Assembly: GCF_048544455.1 (NCBI RefSeq)
Contig: NC_133534.1
Coordinates: forward strand, 38,440,217-38,504,216
Length of the DNA stretch: 64,000 nt
Direction: 5' to 3'
DNA from: Silene latifolia
Taxonomy: Eukaryota > Streptophyta > Magnoliopsida > Caryophyllales > Caryophyllaceae
The notes beneath the pieces were generated by a model. The model made no database searches. It was not told the origin of the DNA and saw only the letters and a list, made by a program, of their open reading frames with translations. A program made the position numbers and the translations under genes. Within the stretch, counting starts at the first letter, position 1. Each line of letters starts with the position of its first letter. Positions 11,281-23,076 of this stretch are shown here, piece after piece.

Positions 11281-12909
11281 GACCAGGACTCTACTGACGG
11301 TTGTTTCAGTCACAAGAATGTGTAAACTGATAGTGGTTGCCCTTTGCCTGGCCAGGCCAGTAACAGAGGAGTGGAAAGATAGTTTGTAATTTCATCTCAT
11401 GAACAGGAGTCCACACGAATAATTGTGTTTTCCTTTTAAGGAGGTTATAGAAAGCTTTGTATGTTTCCGAGGGCCTCGATAAGAATTTGTCCAGGGCTGT
11501 AACTTTTCCTGCCAGGCGAGAGCTTTTTGATGCCCCTGACTGACTTTGGTGATTGGAGCTCCAGTTTGCTTTAACTGTTGGTGATGGCTTCTATGCCTCT
11601 TTTGGTTTCCTTGTAACTTATAAACTTATCACATGGCACACAATGTTTTGTATTTGATAGGACTGAAATTATATCATATCTTCCAAAATAGTCACAAGTA
11701 GTTTCTTAATGATTCACATAAATTATTCAATTACAACTATGTTGACTAGCTAGTCAGGATAGATTGTGTCTTTAATTGTCCAGGCATTATCGACCATTAA
11801 AGGTAACAATTCTATTGGTTCAAAGTTTTTAGTTTTATGCTACAAAAGTTTGAAACATAATAAGGAAAAGTTAATGAGTAATAATATGAGAATTCATTAA
11901 GGTAGTGTGATGATAGATCTAAGCATATCGGGACTGACTAGTCAGGCCAGGCCAATTTATCTTTCCAAAACAGTCAGGCCTGGCTGATTTTCTATCCAAA
12001 ATCAGTCATGTCAGGCTTGACTAACACTAGTGTATCAGGATAGATTAAAAATATCATATGTAAGATGGTTATATTTTTTTTTTAAAAAAAAATATTTGAT
12101 CCTTAGTTGACATATATATTTAAATATTATATAAAGGATAAGGACTTATCTGTGTAGAAATATTTGAACACCTATGTTGGGCCAGGATAAATTATATTCT
12201 GACCAGACTTTGTGCAAAGCTTTGAAACATTTGGTGGGGCATTCTAGCCAGGCTAGCAGATGATGACCAGGCATCGGCCATGAGGGGAATGAAGGACAGC
12301 CTATCATAGTAGCCCTGCACAATAATTCTTGGTAGAACTTTCTCCCCTGCATTAAATTTTCCTAGAACAACCCTTATGATTTGTTCCTGGGCTACTGCGT
12401 TATATAGTGTTGGTAAGCATTCCATGTCCTAATAAGACTAGTCTGTGCTGCACTGCTACTGTTCAGAGCTGACTTTTAAGCCTGTTTCGGTCAGGGCTAA
12501 GTTGTCCAGCCAGACTTGTATTTTGATGTTCAAGGCTTTGAATTTCCTAAGAACATAAAATTATTAGAATTAACAAAATCTAAAATTTAAATATAGAAGT
12601 AAGATCAAAGTACCAAAATTTTAAGATATATTGTTTAGAGTTTGCGAAACTTGTATTGGATATGAGAAAGACTTATCTTTGAATTTCTTTAGAAAGAAAT
12701 TTTCACTTGAACTCCACATTCTCCTAAGCAATGTTATACTTGTTGTTATTGGAAGGGCTTCTAGCTTGTCTTGACAATATTTCTCTTGGATTCAACGTTT
12801 GTAGTGTAGAGATGGAAATTTTTGTATCGATCTTTCTTAAAGCTCTCAAAACTTGTTGTGGAGAAGAAAAGATATTGTGAATAATGTATAGGAATGATAA
12901 ACTAGTTGC
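11281..12909 (-). other. unassigned 5' internal region of the Ty3/gypsy element
   Basis: Gag, protease and reverse transcriptase should lie here, but no motif of these families could be read on the minus strand. Short open stretches at 12146-12425 have no recognisable domain. GGCCAGGC and CCTGAC words are frequent. Most of the coding region is probably deleted or replaced. Confidence 0.45.
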
Positions 12910-12926
12910 CCAACGGTGGGCGCCAA
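12910..12926 (-). promoter_or_regulatory. primer binding site of the Ty3/gypsy element
   Basis: Minus strand reads TTGGCGCCCACCGTTGGGC directly after the 5' LTR. GGCGCC is the common start of gypsy primer sites complementary to a tRNA 3' end. The exact tRNA cannot be named. Confidence 0.6.
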
Positions 12927-12927
12927 T

Positions 12928-13929
12928 TGTTTTGACTGGATTTTACGCAGCCTGGAATCCGGCCAGGCATTCTAGGGTATTCCGGCCAGGGTAGATTATG
13001 GTGAGGTTAACTAGTATCATCCTATTATGATGGTATTGTGGTTGTACCTTTGCAGGGTTGATTATAAAGTAAAAAGAGATAAATTAAAAGTAAAGAATAA
13101 TAAAAAGAGACATGACACAATGATTTATACGTGGAAAAACCCTTGAATGGGAAAAAAACCACGGGCACCAAGCCAGGAGAGGATTTCACTATGTATTTTG
13201 CGTAATATAAGAACAATGTTGTAATTGCTAAATAATTGTAGTATTTGCTTAAGGTAGAGTAGATGAGAGTGGGATAAGATGTCCCTTGAATGAGCTTCAT
13301 CCCTTCTTATTTATAGTGACCGTTGGAGAGCAACAACCCCTTCCTTAAGATGTGGTGGTTGTTGCTAGTTTGTAGGTAAGACTCCTTAAATATAGTTGAC
13401 TTTTCCTTATTACTTGCTGCTATCTTATGCTCATTCTTCTAGGGTTTTGATCTTCACCTCATGCTTATAAAGATGTGGACTTAGTCTCCCTTGATTATAG
13501 GAACTACCCTTGACTTAGTTTTTTTCAACATGTGCTTAATTGCTTAGCCCCCAATATTTGTAAATATCTTCTCCATATTATATGTTGGTCGTCCACTTCA
13601 TCCCTGGATACCTCTCCTGGCCTGTATCAATGCCTGTCAGGCCAAACTGCTTTGTACGCAAGCCTGACTGTGTCTGTTGTACCTTGACAATGCCTGTTTG
13701 TCTTTGTTGTACCCGACAATGCCCTCAGATGTCTTTGTCAGTCTGTGCCGACTTATAATAATGCCGACCTGAGTTGTACCCTGATCAGTATTTTCAGTAT
13801 GATGCCCTTTCCGCCTGATATAGTCTTATAGCCTGTCTCCTTGCCTGGACCGCTACGTTGAACTCGCCTGAACGGTAATGATGAGGCTGAATTCTAGCCT
13901 GACGGTAGTGTAAAATATCAGGCTCAACA
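12928..13929 (-). repeat. 5' LTR of the Ty3/gypsy element
   Basis: Starts TGTTTTGACTGG and ends GGCTCAACA on the + strand, and pairs with 6068-7065. Differences are concentrated at about 13621-13815. Confidence 0.9.
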
Positions 13930-14009
13930 GTAACAAAAGACTGAGTTATTCTTTTCGTGGTGTTTCAGTTGTTAGTAGGAACACACAATAATCCTTCCGT
14001 GTAGAGACA
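13930..14009. repeat. right half of hairpin-family copy 0
   Basis: Continues the sequence broken at 6067 (compare 19050-19110 in unit A, with TTCGTGATGCTTGAGTTGTC versus TTCGTGGTGTTTCAGTTGTT). It ends at the LINE poly(A) tail. Confidence 0.6.
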
Positions 14010-17000
14010 TTTTTTTTTTTTGGAAGAAAAGAGCATGATATAAATAAACAAACCAAACCAAGTACAATTACGAGTACATCACAGGGGGGGTTCGGGGGAA
14101 AGAGGCGTGCAAGCCAAAACAAAGTCTAAAGTGCAAAGATCTACAACAAACGGAGGGGGAAGATCCCACTCAAAACAACCCAATAAGATGCTAGAGTCTC
14201 TAATGGAATGTTGAGCAATGGCATCCGCAACACGGTTGGCCGATCTCTTCTCAAACACAAGCTTCAAATGAGGGAAGTCCTGCAAGAGGGCCCTACACTC
14301 AAGAATGATGTTAGTAGACGGACCAATGGGGGCAGTGGGGCATAAAATAGTGGTAACCGCATCAAGACAATCAGAAGCAATCAAGACATTGTTCACAAGG
14401 ACTCTAGAACGCAAAAGCCCATCTCGAATGGCAAGGATCTCACAAAGGTAAGGGTTATGACCAAGGAAGCGGGTGGACCAACCTAACACCCAGGAACCAA
14501 AACCGTCTCGATGACACACCCAGGCTAGCGAAGAAGAGGAGGGGGAGAAAGCCGCATCAACGTTGGTTTTAAACCAACCAAGCGGCGGAGGGGCCCAGCT
14601 CAAAGGATAGCTAAAGGCATCATGGTGGGTGGTAATCGTAACAGGGGCAGAGTGGGAACAGTCAGAGGCGCGGGTCCAGGTAAAGAATTGGGAAACAACA
14701 GAGGCGCAGAAGGTGGAGGGGGAGGTGAAGGAGGTACTAGAGGTGGAAAAAGTCAAGTCACAGCGTCTCAGCCAAAGTCGCCAGAGGAAGAAGGTAAAGA
14801 GGGTAGTCCAACTAGAGGGGTGAGAAGTGCAGTTATCGTAAATCCATTGATGGAGGTCAGTGTCAAAGAAGGAATTAGAGACATTTAAAGCGGACCAGGA
14901 GTAAGAGGCGAAGCTGCAGTCGCGAAGAGCATGAAGGGAAGTCTCAGGTATAGAAGGGTTAAGACACAGAGTACAAGACGAACTGGGCAAGATATTCCTA
15001 GCGAAGAGGGAAGCTTTGTGGGGTAATTTGTTCCACCACACAAGCCAGAGGAAAATTTTTATTCGAGGTTGGGTTGGAAGGTCCTAGAGCCAGCAGAGGT
15101 CAGTAGGGAAAGAGGAAGGGGTAAGAGGGAGAATAGGCCGGCATAGAGAGAAATAAGTGTCGCTGACAGAGAATTTGCCTTTGGGAGCAAGGGAGGTGGT
15201 AAGGATATCAGGTCTGGGGGTAGTCGGGATGGGAATGGTGAAAATGCTACCAATGATGTACTCGGGGAGGACGAAATCAAGGGAACCAAGAGACCAAGTT
15301 CCATTGGATATAATGGAGTAAAGTTTGGTAGAGGAGGACGAAAGATTGAGAGGGCCAAGAACGAGGGTTCTTAGGGGGCCAAGGTCAAGCCAAGGATCAT
15401 CCCATAGGCTGATAGTGGAGCCGTCTCCAATGGACCAGAGGAGATGATCTTTCAGGATGTTCCACCCTCGTCCAAGATTCTTCCAAATATGGGAGCCCCG
15501 GGAGAACGAGCGACGGGAGGGTGTGCAGTCTTTGCTGTGGATGGCCTTAGCGGCAGTGGAGGAGTTATTCAGAAAGATTTTAGAACTAAGTTTAGAAGAG
15601 AGAGCATCATTTAGAGGCTCGGCGGCCCTAATCCCAAGACCGTCAAGGGAGAGGGGAAGAGTGACAAGATCCCAGTTGGCAAGATGGAGTTTGTGAGCAG
15701 ACTGACTAGACCAAAGGAAATTCCGAGTGGTTTTGTCGATGTCGCGGAGGATGGAGGAGGGGAGACGGATGCATTGCATCGCATGATTTGGGATGGCATT
15801 TATCGTAGACTTGATAAGGCAGATCCTACCAGCTCTAGAGAGGAAACGGGATTTCCAAGAGGCAAGCTTAGACTTAATGTTGTCCAGAATGAAATGAAGG
15901 TCAGATCGCTTAGGTTTCCTACTTAGGAGGGGAAAACCAAGATAGGTGCCGAGGTTATTAGTTTTCTTGATGCCAAGGGCGTCTTCAAAGAGGGTGGCCT
16001 CGGTAGGGGGGGTGAGTTTGTAGAAGGTTATTTTGCTTTTAGAGCAATTTATTTTTTGACCAGAGGTGGAACAGAAAGAGAGGATAGTGTCTTGGAGGGC
16101 ACACAAGTTCCTCTCAGAAGTTCTGCCAAACACCAGAATGTCGTCGGCAAAGAGGAGGTGAGAGAAGGAGACGCCACCTTTTCCAAGAGGAAAGGGTGTC
16201 CACTCACTGCTAATGCAGGCTTGGTGGATGAGGCGAGAGAGGGCTTCCATACAAATGATAAAGAGATAGGGGGAGAGAGGGTCACCTTGTCTAATTCCAC
16301 GAGAGGGAGAGAAGGTATGAAGGGGTGTGCCATTGAAAGTCACAAAGGCAGAGGCCGAAGAGATGCAGCTCATAATAAGAGAGATAGTTTCAGGGTCAAT
16401 GCTAATCGAGATAAGGCAAGCTCTGACAAAGTCCCACTCAAGTCTGTCGAAAGCCTTCTCTAGGTCAAGTTTAAGGGCAAACCAGCCAAGTTTACTCTTG
16501 GAAGTGTGCATGGTGTGGAGGATCTCAGAAGCAATGATGTAGTTAGTATCAGTTCCTCTTCCAGGAATGGAGCTCCCTTGGTTAGGGGAAATCAGGGACG
16601 GCAGAAGAGGCTTGAGACGGTTGACAATAATCTTTGTGACGGTCTTGTAGGTGGTGTTGCAAAGGCTAATGGGTCTGAAATTAATGATGGACTGAGGAGA
16701 GGGGATTTTGGGTATGAGAGAGATGGAAGTCTGGTTAATGGCATCAGGGATAATTTTTGAATGGAAAATATTTTGGATGAAAGGGATAAAATCAGTCTTG
16801 ATGATGGGCCAACATTTCTTGAAGAAACCGGCATGGAATCCATCAGGCCCGGGGGCCTTACTGGAACCAAGAGAGAAGAGGGCTTCGCGAACGTCATCGG
16901 CAGAAGGGATCTGGAAGTTGGTGATGTAGGGGAGGCCAGGAAGAGAAGGGTTACCCGGGGGGACAAGGTAGGCAATCTCTTTGCCAGAAGTGAAGAGTTT

Positions 17001-17263
17001 AGTTAGTAGAGACATTAAGAAAGGCCAAAGCACATTTACTCTTAGTAGAGAAAATTCGTCTATTTCCAGTAGCACAAGTCCGATTCGGAGTTTGGAGAAA
17101 AGTGAGTAGATAGGATCCGTTAAAATTTTGAAGAAAGCAAACAGGAATATAGTAGACGGTTTGGACGCAACAACAGCATCATCCAGCTGACCAGCCCAAT
17201 TAAATGGCTAAGAGAGTGACCATCAATCCATTTGTCACGTCAAATATCAATAAGAGAGAAGGG
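14010..17263 (-). mobile_element. 5'-truncated L1-type LINE with poly(A) tail
   Basis: The T-run at 14010-14021 is the poly(A) tail of a minus-strand LINE. Homology to the ancestral repeat resumes at about 17264, which sets the 5' end. Compared with units A-D, about 500 bp of the target between the two repeat halves is missing, and no target duplication is visible. ORF1 and the endonuclease domain are absent, so it arrived truncated or was trimmed later. Confidence 0.8.
14079..17160 (-). pseudogene. LINE ORF2 relic: reverse transcriptase, zf-RVT, RNase H
   Basis: The long minus-strand frame opens near 17160. Reverse transcriptase landmarks run in order: GSSKAPGPDGF, ISLIPKIPSP, FRPISLCN, LDLEKAFDRLEW, GIRQGDPLSPYLF and the catalytic LLFADDIL. 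The thumb/connection region follows (LSRAGRICLIKS), then SIWDDPW-type and KGKFSVSD motifs. A single in-frame TAG at 15084-15086 precedes the zinc-finger region (WWNKLPHKASLFARNIL with CTLC) and an RNase H with NVDAAF, CEILAIRDGL, SDCLDAV and NRVADAIA. The frame is the same on both sides of the stop. Without endonuclease it is a dead copy, though unusually well preserved and probably recent. Confidence 0.9.
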
Positions 17264-17953
17264 TTTTTTTCATATTTTTATCCAACTTTTTTATGTGAAG
17301 AGGCATGAATTTATTTGTATTTGATTTTCATTCTCTAATGTTTTGTAGGTATATCATTATATCATGCGGGTCATATATTTAATTATTTAGGACACCCAAA
17401 AAACTAGTCCATCTATGAAAGATGGCTAAGGATTACTAGCGTTCGTCAGAGAAGCTCCTCCCATATCCTTGGATCATAACAAATAAGTTTATATGGCTAA
17501 TCAACTATAGTAATTGATTCTTCAAAAAAAAAAAAACTATAGTAATTGATCAATTAAAATATTAGTATTGTTTCTTAAAAACCGGTTTAAGTTTATAATT
17601 ATTCGATATGGGAGTTTGGTGTCAAAAGACATTATATATACATTCTTCATTAGAGACATTAAAGTTCATCCTTTACGTTTCTCTTTTCATTCAAGTTTTT
17701 CATTAGAGACATTAAAATCTTGGTTAACTTTTCGATTTTTAAATTTTATTACTACTTAGCTGGTCAAGTGTGAAATTTTTCGTCTCCCATTAAATTCTAG
17801 ATTCTTGACGCCTTGAAGGCTCGCATTTCACTATTTGAGTTTATGTGATTGGAACTTTGTCAGAGTTGATTATTCGGTAAACCCAATTATTAATCGGTCT
17901 ATGAGATTGTGTGATAGGGAATGAAGCGTAAAGGGGTCCCTGCAAATGGCTAT
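17264..17953. repeat. diverged copy of the array's ancestral repeat
   Basis: Matches 19580-19720 (poly-T then TGTATTTGATTTTCATTCTC) and the later ACGCCTTGAAGGCTCGCATTT and AATTATTAATCGGTCTATGA parts. The NPIINRSMRLR peptide is present but runs into a stop just after it. It ends with GCTAT (17949-17953), the left target duplication of a split LTR. Confidence 0.6.
17401..17620 (-). repeat. hairpin-bearing repeat family, copy in 17.4-17.6 kb
   Basis: Minus-strand terminal hairpin CCATCTTTCATAGATGG is followed by ACTAG and a T-run. The TCCCACATCGG-like word at the other end is reduced to CTCCCATATCG. The linker sequence is unlike other copies. Confidence 0.6.
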
Positions 17954-18363
17954 TGTTAGGACCTATTTGTTGATGATGACATGCCCAATTTAATCGTGTT
18001 TCTAAGTGTACCATTTCGGGAATAAGCAACCTCCTCAAGCAAGAATTAGACAATGTCAAAGTCAAGAATGGTTGATAATTTGCTACCCAAGATTTAGAGT
18101 CGTTTTGTCAACCTATGTAAAGATGAAAGGGTAGAATACATGTAATGGTAACAGTCAAGCATACCGTTACTCATCACGGGTAACAGTGTGTTTGACTGTC
18201 ACGTTTGACCCGTCACACTTGAAGCAAGTCTTTCATCTTGAATATTTTACCTTTATTAAAATGGGCTTTTATACATCAGATTAAAAATAGAGTTTTAAGT
18301 TTGAAATATTTGAAGGGTGGTCTTTGGAAAAGGATATGCTAATTTCTATTTCAAAAATATTTT
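17954..18363 (+). repeat. 5' part of a split Sirevirus-like solo LTR
   Basis: Begins TGTTAGGACC and resembles the start of the Sirevirus-like LTR at 35224 (TGTTAGAACAC, then TTGATGATG). Its left flank GCTAT equals the right flank of the LTR 3' end at 26603. Tandem GTAACAGT-type words occur in the middle. The homology stops where unit A begins. Confidence 0.55.
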
Positions 18364-18821
18364 TATGTCATTTTTATTCTCAATGTTTTTGTAGAGAAAA
18401 AAGAACATAGGAAGTACTACCTCCAACTTTTTTGTATTTGAGCATATATGTATTTTTATGAGTTTATTACCTCAAACTTTATTAGTTTTTTAGCATATGT
18501 GTTTTTTTTTTAGCATATTAAAGTTTATAAATAGATTTTAATTTCTTTTTCTGTCAAAAATTAAATTTAACTAAACTTATATGTAATGTTTTTGAGTTTC
18601 ATAGTAATTTTTTAGAGCTTAATGTTTAAGTAAATAACTCAAAAACTTTATAGTAACTCATAATTTTTAAAATAAAACATCAAAATTTTATTATAATACT
18701 CATAAACTATAGAATTGGTGATAATACATCAAATATATATTCATTTACTGGTTTTTGTATGTATTCATTCTTTAGCACTTAAAAAATCGTTTTTGCATGT
18801 ATTCATTCTTAAGCGTGAAAA

Positions 18822-19036
18822 AAATAGTCCATCTATGAAAGATGGCTAATGTCCTGCTTCTTCGGAAGAATGATAGGTGCTCCTCGTTGAATCAGCCGTC
18901 TTGAATCTTTAACTCAGTAAATACTCATTTACAAATTAATTTATAAGGCTAACTAACTATAGTAGTTGGTCAATGGAAAGTGTAGGATTCCTTATTAAAA
19001 ACATGTTTAATATTTTATAATTATCCGATGTGGGAG
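18822..19036 (-). repeat. hairpin-bearing repeat family, A1
   Basis: Minus strand: TCCCACATCGG near 19025-19035 is followed by TATAAAATA only 6 nt later. Next come a CCAAC...GTTGG-like hairpin region, a TTCTTCCGAAGAA mini-hairpin and the terminal hairpin CCATCTTTCATAGATGG (18829-18845), then ACTA and seven T. It could be a Pol III-type transcript unit or a mobile element end. Confidence 0.6.
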
Positions 19037-19039
19037 TAT

Positions 19040-19700
19040 TGTGTCAAAAGATTTAGATATTGTTTTCGTGATGCTTGAGTTGTCAGTGAACATAATGTGT
19101 GGGATTACTGTATAATTAGAGTTATTCATAATATTACAGACTAAACACTCGTTCTTGAGATGTTTCATATGTTGTAAAAACAACTATTAAATGTTCGGAA
19201 TATTCAGTTAGTATCCCTTAAATTTGTCACGCACTTTGCACGTAATACCTTCTTTTCCAAAAACAAAAACATTGAATTACCATAATAACTCGTGTTCAGA
19301 AAATGACGATTCTTCTTTTCCAAATCGATTGTCTTTACGAGAATTACAATCTGAATACAAAAAAATGTTGGGCAGTTTCAAACTGACATTTATGCTTTTG
19401 TTTGAGAAAGGTGGTTTAAACAACAACCGGGGTATGACTATGATTTTTACGAAGCAATAGATTAAGATACTCCGTATTTACGTTGTTGATCATAATTCAC
19501 AACGCAGCACGAGGATGTTAACATGATTTTTCAAGCTAAATACAACGAAAACACTTTGCTTTTTAGCTTAACTTTTCGTTTTTTTCATATATTTTTTTTC
19601 CAACTGTTTTACATGAATTTATTTGTATGTCATTTTCGTTCTCTATGTTTTGTATGTATATACACACATCAATATATCATGCGGATCATATGTTTAGGAC
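19040..19700. other. spacer between hairpin copies; no gene called
   Basis: A ~78-residue open stretch (19224-19460) is shared by units A, B and D but is frameshifted in C, and its first possible ATG is internal. This reads as conserved repeat sequence and I do not call a gene. ACTCCGTATTT at 19470 is a frequent word in this window. Confidence 0.5.
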
Positions 19701-19702
19701 CC

Positions 19703-19918
19703 AAAAAAATTAGTCCATCTGTGAAAGATGGCTAAGGAGATTGCTGCGTCTGTTGAACGGGCTGCTCCTCGAATCGACTGTCCCGTATCTTCGGATATTA
19801 ACAAATAAGTTTATATGGCTAACCAATTGTAGTAGTTGATCAATTCTACGGGTATTATTTTCTTTGTTAAAAAATTGTTTAATAGTTTATAATTATTCGA
19901 TACGGGAGTTTGGTGTCC
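19703..19918 (-). repeat. hairpin-bearing repeat family, A2
   Basis: Same architecture as A1 with a different linker: CTCCCGTATCG, TATAAACTA, a GATCAACTACTACAATTGGT region, then CCATCTTTCACAGATGG, ACTAA and a T7 run on the minus strand. The CACTA element inserted 3 bp beyond it. Confidence 0.6.
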
Positions 19919-20062
19919 AAACACTACTACAAAAATCATCAAAGGAACCAATGATAAGAAACTTGTTAGATTTTAGAACCGGTTTCTTAACAAAAGAAAC
20001 CATTGATTTGCTAAAACCGGTTTCTTAAAAAAGATAACAAATGCGTTGAACTTAAAACCGGT

Positions 20063-21813
20063 TTCTTATCTTTTCCCATTTTTAACCATAAAGGTCAAAG
20101 GATGCCATTTCTTCTTTTAATCATTTTTAATTAAACTAAGGTCCCTACTGCCCTTACTAACACATCAAACCTTGCGATTGTTCCCCTTGGTCTTGCCCAG
20201 TTCGTCCACCGCGGGACCTTGCCATTCACCAAGCCGCACGCCGATCATTGTCGTCTCGTGTCGTGTGCTCCTCCATTCATCCGATTCCACCATAATACTC
20301 TTAATAGGTACTCATCTTTTTTCACTTGATTTCAATTTAATTAGTTAGGGTTTTATCGGTAATTTGATTTGTTCTTATTTAGTTACATTACAATGTTGTG
20401 TGATTTTTTTGTTGTTATTTAATGGTAATATAGCGTAAGTGTTGTTGTGATTGAAGCATTTGGCTTCAATTCATCAGTTTATGCAATCTTTTTTTTTTTT
20501 TTAGTTTCATCGATCGGTATCATAGTTCATAAGTTACACCTAGATTTTAGTGAATTTACAAAATGCTCTTCTTCATCTTGCTTACATTACGGAGGAATCT
20601 CTTTCATACTCATTCTAGCTGTTATGTTAAAATAGTTGTCGTATTTCTAGAATCATATCGATATGATGGAGGTCTTCTTTGATTTTCTTTTGATAATTGA
20701 GGCGGTTTCATACCCTGACTCGTACGTGAACAAGGAATGTACTATCCTGTCATTTTTATATACTTGGTAAAAAATTTTAACCTTTTTATTTGGAGTGCGA
20801 TCTAATGTTGTTGTCCATCTGTTAGTTATAAGTAATCATAGTAGCACTACAACTATGCAACACCTGATGTTCATTGCTCATTACTCATTAGTATGAGTAT
20901 AACTTTAAGCATCTAACAAGCTAGGTAGGATACCGAGTATTTTTGGATAAATATTTAGTTTCCTGGGTTCACTGGAGAACCTTATTCAAGCTCAGATTCT
21001 ATTTTTCACTTTTTTGTTTAAATGTTGGCGTGTAGATATGAATCAGAGAAAGAGTGAGTGTAAGTGCATATCCGTACTTTGTTCCGAGCTCTGATGATAA
21101 AGTCATTACGACTGACCACCGAGCCGAGATCAATTTTCAGAATCCTAATTCGCATCCTTCGCAGGCTATTCATCTGGATTATATACAACACTTATATGCA
21201 TGGGTTGCCTAAGGTATGAAAACGAACTATAAGTTTTTCTAATATTACTTTGAAAAGTACGATCTTAAACAATAGTATGTTAAGCTATCTGCACGGGTTT
21301 GCTTTACTTTGTTCACTAGGAAGTTACGCTAATTTTGGTTTGAATTAAGCTTTGAAACTAATGGATGCTAAATAGCTTTAGCAAGAATTGTTGGCAGTTC
21401 AACGAAATTGATTCAATGTCAGTGACCTTAACACCATTGTTAGAAAGTGGAATGAAGACCAAAAATCAAGCTCTACCTTTGCAAATTAATGTTCACTAGT
21501 AATGTCAGTGGTTTCATCTTTCGTTTCATACTAGTAATGTCAAGCATAATAACTCACCAAACTTTTTTCTTTTCTTTTTATTGTCAAATATCTAGTATAA
21601 ATTAATCGTTGCATTTCTTTGCCTAATTTTCATCATGAATCACTCGAAAACAATATTTGTAATACAAGGACTAGGCACTCAAATAATGTCGATTGTTGTG
21701 TTTCTAGACTCTTCCGTGTTGAACAATTATAGCATTCATATTCTCCTTTTAGTTGCTGTATCACAGAAAGATGATTGCATTTCAAACATTTCGTTTTTTT
21801 CGTCCGAGACAGA
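20063..21813 (+). other. CACTA interior, left part; no identified gene
   Basis: Leader-like C-rich sequence at 20160-20300 is followed by AT-rich intron-like DNA. A short open piece near 21090-21210 and other fragments could be further exons of a captured gene, but I recognise none. Confidence 0.4.
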
Positions 21814-22377
21814 ATGAGGCCAGAATGGGATTTGGCACTAATAAATGTTCTAACCGTCGCTGCCTGCAACTCACTGGTTGTTTGGTCCCTTGCTCCTTGT
21901 TGCTCATTTGCAAATACCTCCAGTTTCAATTTGCATAAGCTCCCAAACAATATCTTTGAAGCAAGCTATCGTCACAGGCGATTTGATGTTCATTAAAGAA
22001 TTCATTCATTTGTCTACAAAGCTGTACAACTCAGTCTGGTGGGATTCATAGGAGGGGCTGTTCAATCTGCCTTGGCGAATCTTTGTGCCAGAAATAAGCA
22101 AGTAAGGTTAGTTTGGGTACTTCGTTTTTTAATAGGCAGAAGGCTTTGAAAAATTCTTGTGATTTTAGTGCTATTTTGTATGGATCTTGAAATTTTCGAT
22201 TGAATGAACAGGCTTTCTGCGCAAATACCGCCTATAAACACGAATGCCCTTGGTTATGGAGCTTTCCTCGACCTTTACACAAACTAGCGATACTAGATGG
22301 TATACGGGATGGACAAAGTTTTTAGTAACAGTTTTGATGTGATCCGTGTGAACTTTTTTTCACTTTGCCGCTTTCAG
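21814..22377 (+). pseudogene. captured RETICULATA-RELATED (DUF3411) gene fragment
   Basis: Exon 1 (21814-22098) reads RPEWDLALINVLTVAACN, LVVWSLAPC, LHKLPNNIFEASY, FVYKAVQLSLVGFIGGAVQS and ALANLCARNK. This matches the conserved core of plant RETICULATA-RELATED proteins, plastid envelope membrane proteins affecting leaf development. A donor GTAAGG at 22099 and an acceptor CAG at 22209-22211 frame an intron. Exon 2 continues with PINTNALGYGAF and a FDVI motif. In-frame stops occur after FDVH, after LYTN and shortly after that. The chloroplast transit region and C-terminus are missing. Introns show capture at DNA level. Family assignment is from memory of the motif set. Confidence 0.8.
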
Positions 22378-23076
22378 GTGTGTTTCAGCATCTTGTGGAC
22401 TAGAAATTTATGTTATGGACTTGAAATTTATTCAATATCAGTAGTCTCATCTTCTGTTTTATACTTAAAGCTAATTCACAGGTACCAAGAATTTTTCATG
22501 TTATACTAATTTTCGTTTGAATGAAAGGTTAAGCAAATTGCACGTGCAATAATGTTAACTAATTATGGTCTCATCTGTGAAGTTACTCTTTGAACATCAG
22601 GAGTACTAGAAACTCCTACCAGTCACTAAACTTTAAGATGAAGTACAGTATCATTTCATTTAATTAAGTTTTTCCATTTCGAAAATTAGCTCTACATGTT
22701 TAATATCATGTTGTAATAGTTATCTACAAGAATTTTGTTTTTGCAGCTTGTTTTTTTTCCCCTTCGTGCAGGAGCGAGGCTAGCGTGAGGCTAGTGTGAT
22801 GACTTCGAGTTTGGGTACAGATTAGCCGATTTTGACGACAAAGTTGACTTGATAGTTATTATTTTGCTAGATTTATTACTTTTATAATTGGGGATTAGTT
22901 TATACAAATCTAATTATAAATATTGTAAGATTGGTTGCTTTGGGAAGTTGATGGTGATTATGTAATCTAATAATTGTAACATTTTATTTAGTAGTTATAA
23001 TTTTTCATTAATATTTCGTATGACTTGACTTTTTACAATTCTATTTTTTTTTTTTTTTAAATAAAATATAAGAGAC
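22378..23076 (+). other. CACTA interior, right part; no gene seen
   Basis: AT-rich sequence that may include a further intron or 3' flank of the captured gene. No more exons of that family were identified. Confidence 0.4.

Larger units (their letters stand above)
6068..13929 (-). mobile_element. degenerate Ty3/gypsy retrotransposon, Tat-like
   Basis: Two ~1-kb LTRs (6068-7065, 12928-13929) are flanked by GTAAC (6063-6067, 13930-13934). A minus-strand primer site GGCGCC follows the LTR at 12928 and a purine tract precedes the other LTR, so the element reads right to left. Recognisable coding relics are an RNase H region, a second RNase H with NNEA-type motif and an integrase C-terminus, in that order. 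Two RNase H domains point to the Tat/Ogre/Retand clade. No gag, protease or reverse transcriptase could be recognised, although the internal region right of 11281 remains unexplained. A foreign solo LTR sits at 8156-9542. The element cannot be autonomous. Confidence 0.85.

Noticed and set aside
12146..12425. Minus-strand frames as gag of the Ty3/gypsy element
   Set aside because: Position would fit, but no gag motif or zinc knuckle can be read, so it is left unassigned.
16056..16463. Plus-strand open frames over the LINE at 14-17 kb
   Set aside because: They are antisense shadows of the reverse transcriptase coding strand, with Arg/Glu-rich composition and no domain.
19224..19460. ~78-codon frame kept in A, B and D
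   Set aside because: It has no proper ATG start, is frameshifted in unit C and sits in a non-coding spacer; similarity is explained by recent duplication.
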